A stretch of DNA of 64,000 nucleotides from Amia ocellicauda (Eukaryota > Chordata > Actinopteri > Amiiformes > Amiidae): positions 50,279,470 through 50,343,469 of the forward strand of contig NC_089851.1 in NCBI RefSeq assembly GCF_036373705.1, written 5' to 3'. Each line of letters starts with the position of its first letter. Position 1 is the stretch's first letter. The notes below the pieces were generated by a model that was not told the DNA's origin, searched no databases, and was given only the letters and a program-made list of their open reading frames with translations. Below, in pieces: positions 25,200-37,200 of this stretch. The position numbers and the translations under genes are program-made.

Positions 25200-27043
25200 A
25201 CGACTTGATTGTGTGTCTAAACACGTGATCGCCCGGCTATCTGTTTTCAGACAGCGAGTAGAAGAGAGGATGTGGTGATACCAGAATTAGTGTTAAGAGC
25301 GACAGATCAGTGTGGTTTTCCTGGTAGAGGAAAGACGGTGTTTTCCTGTCTTTCTAGCTTCTGCCACGCATTAACCAACTCTACATCGCTCTTTAAATTA
25401 CAAAACGGTGAAAGACACCAACAGGCTATAGTTATATCATTGTATTTATAATAGTTTATTAAATATTTTAAGTTTACTTTCAATATACTAGGCCTAAATA
25501 AAAAGTTTGGTTGCAACTGTATGTGGTTACTTTGATTAAGCAACACCTGGATTCTTAAGGGTTAACTATGCCGGCAAAACCAAATATGCCATTAGAAAGC
25601 ATTCCTCAGACTAGGAGGTGGAAGCACACTGATAACAGTACACAGACTTCAGCTCTAATTTTAGTAGTGGCCCTCTCCATGCTTCTCCCCTCTGAAGATT
25701 CGTACAATAGTTACTTCAGTTAAGGGGGGAAAGCAAAAAGCACACATAACATATATGAGGACAGACTGGAGCAGTTAAGAAATAAAACAGTGAAATGTAT
25801 AGAGCTATTTTAAATGTCATGTGCTGAACTGTGTCCATGTTTAAAGAGAATGACAAAAATGGCAAAGCATCCCCACTGCCAGTTTAATAGCTACAGCTAT
25901 GAACTTAACAGGGTTTAATTCTACTCAATTGCTTTACAGAAATAACATGACAGCTGTCTGTGAACTTTAGCTTCGGCATTGTAATTCACAGGGACACATT
26001 TTGATCTTTATTTTGTATACTTTATTTCTGAATCTGTTCCTGCATTCACCGTGAACCTCCATTTTCTTACAGCTTTCATCAAAAGTCTGGCCTTTGAGTC
26101 TCCCTGTATGTGTCCGTGAGAACTATGACTCAAATGCAACCCTGACTTTCTACACAGGAACATTTTGCAGCTCCAAAAGCCAATACACACATTGGAAATT
26201 AACTACTGTGCAATTAAAGGTAACTTGTATTATTGTAGGAGACCAGATATGTTTTGATTACATTCATGTTCAATAATATTTTCAGGAGAGTAGCGATGGG
26301 TTTTACTAGTAAAAGAAAGGAAGGGAGCCTAGAAAAGTGAACTTGGTGTTTACAAACTGTGGTATCTGTGATATTGACTTCCTCTTCATGCTCAACTATG
26401 ATGTGAGTGCATAGTAATTTGAGAGAGAAACTCTGAATAAACGTCCGTTCTAGGGATCTGGATTTTGGGAAAGGATTTTGTAAATCCTTTGTCTGAATGT
26501 GGGAATGGGCCAGAGCTGTCTAAATATTATTATGTAGAAAATATTCTGGGGACATAATAGAATCTCATTAAATTATTACATTAATATCAAACGCTATAGT
26601 GTGCAGAATATGTTTCTAAAGAAGAACTTTAGTCAGAGAACAGCTGATGCAAGATCCAGGCAGGAAGGGTAACCAGCTGCACCAGCATCCACATGAGCCT
26701 TAATTAAATTCACTTACACCAACAATGCTGTCAAATGGCTTATGCTTATAGAAATGCATGTGTTAAAAAGGACCGTGCATGCCCCCCTCTCATTGCACAA
26801 ATCATTTAAATCAAATTTGAACACATGATCAATTTTTGGCATAGCCTGTACAAAAAGGCTACAGACAATGCATGTTTAATATCCAATTCACTTTCTGATG
26901 ATGATGACCCTGATGATTCCTAGCACACTCTTTCAACACGTAGAAAGCACTGCAGGAATGCGGTGTTTAACCTGGACAGGCGCTCTCTGGAGTTTCTTCA
27001 AAGTTGGTCAAGACGTACAGAAGACAAGGCGCACTATACTTAC

Positions 27044-27240
27044 TGCCTGTAACAGCTCGTCTGAGATGGACAGCGAAGCCAGAAACGAATGAAGATGATC
27101 TGCTGACATGCGCACTGATGTGTGCGGACAGCGGCGCGGTCCCCGCGAGCAGCCGGTCTGCGCTGTTTACTGCCTGTGCAGCCGCGCCCAGCGAGGCACC
27201 GCGCGGTCCTAGCGCCGCTTTCAAATACGCGCAACAATTA
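27044..27240 (-). promoter_or_regulatory. TMEM71: CpG-rich patch, probable TMEM71 first exon/promoter
   Basis: A dense CpG stretch (27110-27235) is unlike the surrounding AT-rich DNA. On the minus strand it ends in a textbook donor, CAGGCAG followed by GTAAGTATAG, at 27044. The next strong minus-strand acceptor before a TMEM71 coding exon is at 22987. The inference is a non-coding exon 1 and promoter. Short ORFs within it are ordinary for CpG islands. Confidence 0.5.
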
Positions 27241-28564
27241 GGCTATTTTTAGATATTTATAGTTATTAATAACCGACAACAATTCATAGGCTACTTTAAA
27301 ACAAGGGCAATTCAGTGATGTGAGTCGTGTGACCTTTATATACCTGTCCAACGTGTCTTGTGAGACCTACAAACTTGTGCCCGTGTATGTGTCGTTTACT
27401 TGGGTAGTCTGCCAACATGACTGTGCTTGCTACACACTGGGCTCCTCTGTCACCCTCTTATCAATGGCGCAAGATATTGTGTAGTCCCTTTTATTGCAGG
27501 ACACTCGTCATCGACAGGCCTTTATGATCCACCTGTACTACTAATTGTCTAGGATGCAAAACATGGTTGTCTACATGTATTTTTGATGACATATAGGTTT
27601 ATTAATTTCAATATTTTTTGTTTCTTATCATTTTTATTTTCTATATTCCTAATGAACTTAATGAGAAGTTAGACAGATCTACCCCACACAGCGTCATTTT
27701 GAGCCTTTCTGTCACTTCTGTTACCAGTAGGGGTTGTAGCATACTGTGGCCTGTGGCCACTGTGAACACATTGACAGGGACCATATCGGTGGATCGGTTT
27801 TGGTCCCTGATCACAGCAGGGAGACAAATATATCTGAACTTGCAGTTTTCGGTTTCAGGTCACTTATAATTGAATCGTTTATATGATTATTTAAATCCCA
27901 TGTGTCGCCAGTTAAGTCACTCCCGGGACAGTTCAGGAGAGAGGATGGACAGGGCAGAGGCAGTGAGGAGCAAGTGTGGAAAAGAAGAAATTTATTTTAA
28001 ATTCATCACTGCTGATCCTCTGGCCTACACTGCTTGCTGGTTGTTTGTGTGTTTGTGTGTTATTTTATGTATTTTCAACAATTTTAATTGATTTTAATGA
28101 ACAAAGATGTGTATTTTTAATTTGCAAATAAACAATTTATATTTAAAATCATCTGGCTGCTCTCTCCCACAACACAGCTCCCCTCATTCTCAACCCGTGG
28201 CAGCCCTGCCAAGTTCCCGGGTACTACATATATATTTACAATACCTTTCCCCCTTTAACAGTGTTGTGTATGGTGTGTAAATAAGTGGAAAGAAAATATT
28301 TTAAATGTATGAAACCCTGAGACACTGACACAACAAAATGTGAACAAAGTTCAAGGGTGTGTATTCTTTGTATAGGCACTGTATATATCATGTTTAACAA
28401 CTATGTTAAATTGTAGAAAATTGAAGTAGATCAAAGGATACTCCAAAAAGTCCACCTTGGACAACAAATCAGTGCAGTCTGAGATAATATGGACAAATCT
28501 TAAGAAGAGTGAAAAGGCATGGAATGCATTTGGAAGAAACAGCACACTGCTCACTTAATGCACA
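27241..28564. other. Intergenic, mostly unclassified repeat-like DNA
   Basis: No gene recognised. A segment near 28145-28215 is shared with 47345-47400 in opposite orientation, so part of this stretch is a dispersed repeat. Confidence 0.35.
28145..28215 (+). repeat. Dispersed repeat segment, copy A
   Basis: CTGGCTGCTCTCTCCCACA and the following CTCCC block match the complement of 47355-47395, and both copies are preceded by an A/T-rich AATAAAC tract. Family unknown. Confidence 0.5.
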
Positions 28565-28870
28565 AATTATACAGAACGAAACAAAGAAGCATGGAAAGAT
28601 GTCTGCTTGCAATAACAAGAACAGATAGAAAAAGAAATTAATGAATCCAAGAACAATCCAAAATATGTGACATCACTGAGAGTGAACTTTTTTAAATGTC
28701 AGTGGGCTGGACTCGTTGCAAGAAGAACAGATGAAAGAAGAATCAAGGAGGATACTGAATGGATCATAAGAGATAAACGAAGATTCCCATCACAGGTTCA
28801 GAACAGAGTATATCAGATCAATGTGTCACAGTCATATCAATACTTGGACAGCATCAGCAGCCATTGACCC
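28565..28870 (+). mobile_element. RTE-like LINE 3' end fragment
   Basis: The plus-strand frame gives FFKCQWAGLVARRTDERR, the characteristic WAGHVARRTD-type tail of RTE-clade ORF2 proteins, with an ERNKEAWKDVC segment before it. Stops interrupt it. Fragment only. Confidence 0.5.
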
Positions 28871-30801
28871 CTCCATGGCACCATGGAACCATGCAGCAGA
28901 AAGCTTTAAGTTAATAATAAGGCACATTTGCAAGGAGGCCAGGAAGGGAATGTGGAGGCTGTCAACGGAGCACCAACATTTTCTTGGCCGCCATGAGATC
29001 TGCCAGCCAAATCCTTTTCTTTTGTAAAGACAAGGAGTTGTCATCTAATAATAATACCCTGGGACTGAAAGGTATCTGTCTATCAAAAATAGTACATAAA
29101 CTTTAGTCACAGAAACCTGTTCCTTTTTAACATCTTCGTTTGAATGCAAGTTGTTTGATCATGCATCTTATTTCAACTTTCATTAATCTATAGGCCTATA
29201 GGACATCGAGGGGTCTGTGAAACCATCTCATAGTGTCCCATTGTGTTAAACTCCTACTTAGTGCAATTAAGAGGGAACCCCAGATCTCGAAGACAATGAA
29301 AACATGTTGGTACTGATTTTTTAGGCTGGTGAAAAGTTAATTAAAAATAATTTTTAAAAAAGCTTAAAAGGAAAATAATGTTTTCATTGTCAAAAGATGT
29401 AGACTGCAAGTATGGTCTGGTTTACTTTCTCTGATTAATAAATCTGTCTGCTTTTGGTTGCTGCTCCCTAATGACTATCTGGACTCTGTTCCTTGCCATT
29501 TGTTTGATTGTGTGGCATTGTTGATTTATATAAGCTTTTGTTGATAAAGGCTGTTAATTGCTTTAATTACCTTCATTTGTACTGGCCTAATGCTGTCAAT
29601 TGGTTTTGAATCTGAACTGCTACACCTGTTACTAAGCATTGCTAATGAATGAAAGGAGGAGAGCTGATAGGAAGTACAGAGGGTGTGTAATGGTTACTGT
29701 GTGAGAGCAAGAACAGGTGTAGCTGCTGTCACAGCCCAGTGTTAAATCGAGAAATACATGTGTGATACTACGAAATTACAGAACTTGTTCAGAGACCAGT
29801 TACTTATAACGTTAAATGCTTCAGAAGTCTCCATTCATTGCATGTAATTTTACAATAAGGAGACACATTTTTAGTAGTTCAGAAACTTGACAAAGATCTA
29901 AATCCAGTCATGCTCCATTCATGAAGAGACTTGCAGCTGCAGTCTAAAACCTCAGTGTAGTTTTAGAAAGATCTGTTCTGAATAATTAAACCACAGACTC
30001 TGTAGGAGCATATTATTCTCCAAAGCCAGGATTAGGATCTCTCGGATATTATAAATGGCTTATTTAATTTTGGATAATTGGATTTAAATATTATATAGTA
30101 CGTGCATTATGACAAACCACCTTCGGGAGAAGAACTTTGAAAGGAGCATTAGTTTATTGTCTGGTCTATTTTTCTATACTGAAGCTTTGCGGGGTAAATT
30201 TGAGGAGTAATAATGGAAATAACAGAAATTCGATCAAGTGTGTAGAATATTTGCTGCTAATTTCTAATTCATTAAATTAAGAAATGAATTATTACTGACG
30301 CAAGCCTGAACAGCTTGAGACCCTCTCATTTCCTGCTCTGTCCTTCCCTCTAGTGGAGATATAAAGTATCCCACCACAATACACCAAGCTAAAAAGCGCA
30401 CACATCTTCACTATAATCTGTCTTTGTCAAATCAAATATAGTTCTTATAAATATTTAACAGACTTTCCCAATCCTGCATCTCTAAAATTACTTACACACA
30501 TTTTTCATGGTAAGCTTGCCACACAGAAATAGCTCCTTTTGATTATGCACTATTAAATTATAACTGACATCAATATAAAGTCCATTCCATGTCAAACTTC
30601 TTATGTAGAACAAATTATTGATATACTTAAGTTTTTACAAAAGAACAACACCCAGGAACTCCAAATTATTACATAAATGTTTTATTTCCAGATATATTCT
30701 TTCAATGTTATAAAGCTTAGACCGATATATTCTTAAGTATAATTTATAAATGCATCACATTTTGATAATGCAATATAAATCACTGAAAGGCCAATATGTC
30801 A
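28871..30801. other. Intergenic, no gene recognised
   Basis: AT-rich DNA downstream of IFT57. No ORF with coding character, RNA gene or clear mobile element. Confidence 0.4.
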
Positions 30802-30807
30802 TTTATT
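30802..30807 (-). terminator. IFT57: Candidate IFT57 poly(A) signal
   Basis: AATAAA on the minus strand, about 400 bases past the IFT57 stop codon; another lies near 30680. A candidate only. Confidence 0.3.
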
Positions 30808-31074
30808 AAGAGTAGCAGTTTACAAAATTGCTTGTATATAATTTACCATAAATCTATATATATCTTACATATCTTACAAGAAAGCTAAAATGTTATATAC
30901 AACTCTGCTATCCTGATATATTGTTTTAACATGAATAAAGATATACAATTGGATTTTTTGTTTATATACTTATTTACAATAGGAAATACACTTAGTATAA
31001 AAACACTGAGTTATACTAATAAAACAATAAGCAGGTGAAGAACGGTACTGTATGATTCAAATGCAATATATGTA

Positions 31075-31153
31075 CAGCTCTGGAAAAAATTAAGAGAACA
31101 CTCCAGCTTCAGAAATCAATGTTAAGTGGTCTCTTAATTTTTTCCAAGAGCTG
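31075..31153. mobile_element. 79-bp Tc1-derived MITE in the presumed IFT57 3' UTR
   Basis: TA, then CAGCTCTGGAAAAAATTAAG, then a core of about 25 bases, then GTGGTCTCTTAATTTTTTCC, then AAGAGCTG and TA. The two ends are the terminal repeats of the Tc1 element at 12137-13645 brought together, so the whole unit can fold into a hairpin. It starts 53 bases past the IFT57 stop codon. Confidence 0.85.
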
Positions 31154-31205
31154 TATGTATGGAAGCATCACTGAACTATGTTGAGGTGTACAATAAATGA
31201 ACACC

Positions 31206-34200
31206 TCAATAGCCACCAACGGCAGGTTCTGGGATATTGGTGGCATGCATGTCTCTGGTCATTTTGGACTTCTCTTTGAGTTTGGACTGCAGTAGCGTGT
31301 GCTCCACCACGCCTATGCGGATATCCATCTGCAGGATCTCTTGTTTCAGCTTTGTCAGGCTCTGTTTTATCTTCACCACAGGAGCTGCGAACCCATAAAT
31401 TATAAAAGAGAATAATGATATCCACACAATGAATCGAGGAATAGAAAGCACACTTTCGTCTACTCTTGATGTGGAACATCTACAAAACCAACACTTGCAT
31501 AGTACGAAAGACTGAATTATATCAAATGTCCTGGAAGCTAAAACCCATCAAACTGCTATAAACATCCAACGATCTACAGATTGTATATTTTAGATCAGTG
31601 TCCCTGAAATGAAACCTGTAGGAGCGTTATCCACAATTTGTGCAACAAAGCTGATTAACAGTATTGTCTCACCCCCATCAGACATGCTGCTGCCCTTTTC
31701 TTCCATTTCCTGCTTAACCTTCTCCAGTTCTTCTGTAATCTAAAATACATGAGAAAAAATGTTAAGATTAACACCCATGTCATATAATTCAGCTTACACA
31801 GACTAACTAAAGCCCTGCACTTATTCCATATCAAAAGTTCAACAACACATTTATCAAAAGACTGAAATCTTAAAGGTAGTCCTGCACCCCTCACCTCCGC
31901 CAGCACCCTGGTGCGCTCCGTCACTCCCCCACTTCCCTGCTGGTATCGTTCCTTTGCCTAAGAAACAAACACACAACATACCCCTTAATTTCCTTGCATA
32001 TACAGTTGAATTGCATTATATACACATTTAACTTCCGCCAGTTCAACTATACGTGCTCAGCAAAAACAAAAAGATAAAAATGAAGTAGTGCAGGCCAAAT
32101 TCCACTCAATAAGCATCTGCCCCAGAGTGAGCGCAAGATGGGGGACCTGCTGTTCCATTAGTCGGTTTACCGTTTTCCTTTTTTATTCTTTTTTTTCTCT
32201 CGGTTGCTTTGTATAGTTATTTGTGGTCAGGTTTCCAGAAGTTTCCCAGATAAATGGAAACTTTCTTTTCTATCATGATACTTGACAAAGGAAGTCATAA
32301 TAATAACAAAGTTGGAGATATTGAAGGTACATTCTGTTTGAGCAATGCACTTCTACACAATCAGTGTGCTGCTAGACATTTGTTACCACTCTCTGTGACC
32401 TGAGGTTAGTGGCTGACAGTTATACACTCACCTAAAGGATTATTAGGAACACCATACTAATACTGTGTTTGACCCCCTTTCACCTTCAGAACTGCCATAA
32501 TTCTACGTGGCATTGATTCAACAAGGTGCTGAAAGCATTCTTTAGAAATGTTGGCCCATATTGATAGGATAGCATCTTGCAGTTGATGGAGATTTGTGGG
32601 ATGCACATCCAGGGCACGAAGCTCCCGTTCCACCACATCCCAAAGATGCTCTATTGGGTTGAGATCTGGTGACTGTGGGGGCCAGTTTAGTACAGTGAAC
32701 TCATTGTCATGTTCAAGAAACCAATTTGAAATGATTCGACCTTTGTGACATGGTGCATTATCCTGCTGGAAGTAGCCATCAGAGGATGGGTACATGGTGG
32801 TCATAAAGGGATGGACATGGTCAGAAACAATGCTCAGGTAGGCCGTGGCATTTAAACGATGCCCAATTGGCACTAAGGGGCCTAAAGTGTGCCAAGAAAA
32901 CATCCCCCACACCATTACACCACCACCACCAGCCTGCACAGTGGTAACAAGGCATGATGGATCCATGTTCTCATTCTGTTTACGCCAAATTCTGACTCTA
33001 CCATCTGAATGTCTCAACAGAAATCCAGACTCATCAGACCAGGCAACATTTTTCCAGTCTTCAACTGTCCAATTTTGGTGAGCTTGTGCAAATTGTAGCC
33101 TCTTTTTCCTATTTGTAGTGGAGATGAGTGGTACCCGGTGGGGTCTTCTGCTGTTGTAGCCCATCCGCCTCAAGGTTGTACGTGTTGTGGCTTCACAAAT
33201 GCTTTGCTGCATACCTCGGTTGTAACGAGTGGTTATTTCAGTCAAAGTTGCTCTTCTATCAGCTTGAATCAGTCGGCCCATTCTCCTCTGACCTCTAGCA
33301 TCAACAATGCATTTTCGCCCACAGGACTGCCGCATACTGGATGTTTTTCCCTTTTCACACCATTCCTTGTAAACCCTAGAAATGGTTGTGCGTGAAAATC
33401 CCAGTAACTGAGCAGATTGTGAAATACTCAGACCGGCCCGTTTGGCACCAACAACCATGCCACGCTCAAAATTGCTTAAATCACCTTTCTTTCCCATTCA
33501 GACATTCAGTTTGGAGTTCAGGAGATTGTCTTGACCAGGACCACACCCCTAAATGCATTGAAGCAACTGCCATGTGATTGGTTGGTTAGGTAATTGCATT
33601 AATGAGAAATTGAACAGGTTTTCCTAATAATCCTTTAGGTGAGTGTATATTATACATGATTATAGAACAACAGACTGGGAGCTTCCAATTCTGAAAACTA
33701 ATAAGGCAATGTCCCGACTGCCTTTAACAAGCATTCTCTTTCTCGGTTCTTCAGTGGATGAACGACATCGTCAGTTCCAGATTCTGATCAGAAGTTTAAT
33801 TCCAGTAAATGACAAAGTACCTCACTATGTGATCAAGTGCTGAAGTCTCATACACATATCAAAACAGGAACAGTGGCCGGTACCTCACTGAGCTGTGACT
33901 GAGCCACTCGGTACTCCTGGACTAGATGCTCCAGCTGATTGTTTATGAACTTCTCCCGACTGCCCACTTTTTCCAGCGTCTTACTGATTTCTTCTTGCAG
34001 CTTGTTGAGGTAACCCTTGAAAAAAAAAGTATTCTGAAATAGTTCATACCAGGGCAAGACTTCATTCGTGCTTTTCAAGAATGTGGTAAGTAAAAGTTCT
34101 GTTCAGGAATTTCCCATCAGGCCTCAGACAATAAATGATTGTCAAACTAGGTTCTCGAGGTCACAGTGCTTGTTGAAAGATTAGTGTAGCAGAGCAACAC

Positions 34201-37200
34201 CCATGGCAGTACATTCATATGAACCTTTGCATTGTGTAAGGATTTTGGTTTCACTTGCCATTTAGTCAGTTACCGTGACAATTTCTCTCCGAAAGGAGAG
34301 ATATAAACACATTCCTCATTATAGGTCAAGATGTTCTCACTTTCAGCTCTCAGGTTACTATTTTAAAAAACCCATAACAGATACCAGATATCATGACATT
34401 GGTTATATGTGTCTGCTAATTCCACAAAGGCAATCCATCAGAAAATCAATGCATACGCACCTTGGTCTCTTTCAGGGAGGACTCAATGCCCTCTTTGTGT
34501 TGGTGCATTTGGTCCACATGGACTCGCCAGTCCTGGGAAGATCAATGCAGAATGCTTACTTTCAGCAATGAGAATCTGAACAAATATACCTTACCATACA
34601 ATTGCTTACATCTACTGTGGTTCAATCCACAGTAAATGCATTTAAAAAGGCAGATACTGTGTTTCTTGTGATGATCTTGATGAGGATTATCAATGAGGGC
34701 GTGTGTATGTGTGAGTGGGACGTGTTTGTGTGGAAACGTGTGCATGCATGCCTTTTCTCGTGTGTGTATGTGTGATTTTGTATAAAAGAAAGGGTCTCAC
34801 CTTATTATCAGTCCTGATTGTCACCTTCAGCTGTGGAAGAACTCGCTCCACTTCTAGGCTCCACTCTGCTGCGTCGGTCGTTGACTCCAAAATGTTGTCT
34901 GGCTTCGAGGACTCGCCGGCTTTCTACAGAAACATTGACCAATATTTGAACAAGAGAAACAGAATTGAAGGGCATTAATTACGACTCCATTAAAACTCAA
35001 TTAAATTAATTACTTTCTTGTCAGACTGGTCAGAAACTCTTCAACAAAGCCTTTCAGAGGAAAATCTGGCTTCAGTAAGTAGTTGCACTATGTATATCCA
35101 CTCTATTTTCTAATAGCTATTTATCTTTAACCAAGCTTTTTTTTTTTCTTTGTAGTGGTCAAGGCACATATTGTAAGGCACATATAGGTAACTGTACACA
35201 CCTCATCTTGAAGAAATAATAGTTTTGTTTGTATGCATCTGAACCTAAATTTATGAACACTTACAGTCAGATTGGTCCTTGCCTTCAGAGCTTCCAGGTC
35301 TATTAGATTTTCTTCTTCATAATCATCTGGTTCCTCCTACATTACAGTGAAAAAAAAAAAAAAAAGGACTAAAGTAAAAATACCTTGTTGTCATCAAGGC
35401 AAGATATCAAACGATTTATTTGATCAAACCACCAGTTCACTGATTTCATCATTCGCAAGTACTTTTCTCTAGGTGGAAAACGCTTGGAAAAAATATAAGA
35501 ACCCCTATCAACCTCTAGTCATGTAACATTATGGAATGGTCTGTTATTGCATGTGTCAGGTGTCCATAGGCTTTGCATTAAAAAGAAAGCAACAATATAC
35601 ACTCACCTAAAGGATTATTTGGAACACCATACTAATACTGTGTTTGACCCCCTTTCGCCTTCAGAACTGCCTTAATTCTACGTGGCATTGATTCAACAAG
35701 GTGCTGAAAGCATTCTTTAGAAATGTTGGCCCATATTGATAGGATAGCATCTTGCAGTTGATTAAGATTCGTGGGATGCACATCCAGGGCACGAAGCTCC
35801 CGTTCCACCACATCCCAAAGATGCTCTATTGGGTTGAGATCTGGTGACTGTGGGGGCCAGTTTAGTACAGTGAACTCATTGTCATGTTCAAGAAACCAAT
35901 TTGAAATGATTCCACCTTTGTGACATGGTGCATTATCCTACTGGAAGTAGCCATCAGAGGATGGTCAAGAACAATGCTCAGGTAGGCCGTGGCATTTAAA
36001 CGATGCCCAATTGGCACTAAGGGGCCTAAAGTGTGCCAAGAAAACATCCCCCACACCATTACACCACCATCACCAGCCTGCACAGTGGTAACAAGGCATG
36101 ATGGATCCATGTTCTCATTCTGTTTACGCCAAATTCTGACTCTACCATCTGAATGTCTCAACAGAAATCCAGACTCATCAGACCAGGCAACATTTTTCCA
36201 GTCTTCAACTGTCCAATTTTGGTGAGCTTGTGCAAATTGTAGCCTCTTTTTCCTATTTGTAGTGGAGATGAGTGGTACCCGGTGGGGTCTTCTGCTGTTG
36301 TAGCCCATCCGCCTCAAGGTTGTACATGTTGTGGCTTCACAAATGCTTTGCTGCATACCTCGGTTGTAACGAGTGGTTATTTCAGTCAAAGTTGCTCTTC
36401 TATCAGCTTGAATCAGTCGGCCCATTCTCCTCTGACCTCTAGCATCAACAAGGCATTTTCGCCCACAGGACTGCCGCATACTGGATGTTTTTCCCTTTTC
36501 ACACCATTCTTTGTAAACCCTAGAAATGGTTGTGCGTGAAAATCCCAGTAACTGAGCAGATTGTGAAATACTCAGACCGGCCCGTCTGGCACCAACAACC
36601 ATGTCACGCTCAAAATTGCTTAAATCACCTTTCTTTCCCATTCAGACATTCAGTTTGGAGTTCAGGAGATTGTCTTGACCAGGACCACACCCCTAAATGC
36701 ATTGAAGCAACTGCCATGTGATTGGTTGGTTAGATAATTGCATTAATGAGAAATTGAACAGGTGTTCCTAATAATCCTTTAGGTAAGTGTATAATCCACT
36801 ACTGAGAACAGGATAACTAAAATGAAATGCCAAAACTAAAAGACAGTTCTCCTCCTCTCCAAACTACTGAGTTGATTAATCTTTGCTGCACAACATTAAA
36901 ATCAGAAGGAAAGTTACAAACAGACACTTTAAATCTCGAGTCTCTGGATTTTCACTATTCTAGTGATGTCGTCAAAGTTCCTTTTGTGAGCGACAAAGAC
37001 GTTAAATGAAAACACGACGAGGCACTTACAGTCATCTCTTCTTCCACTTTGTCCAGTGTGAGCTCCGCATCATCCTCCATCACAGACTCTTCCTCCAGCT
37101 CCTCCCTGGGGTAGCTCGGCCTGAAACACCATGCAGACGACACATGGAAACCTCCATAATGGAAGCACACACCACCGCCCCCATGATTTTTGCCTCACTT

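Noticed and set aside
26967..27252. Overlapping ORFs on both strands in a GC-rich patch
   Set aside because: Typical of CpG islands; composition is Ala/Arg/Ser-rich with no family signature. Better explained as a promoter and non-coding exon.
32845..33577. Plus-strand ORFs of 63-85 codons across the intact transposon copy, repeated at 35989-36721 and mirrored in 16406-17126
   Set aside because: They are antisense shadows of the transposase and recur only because the element recurs.
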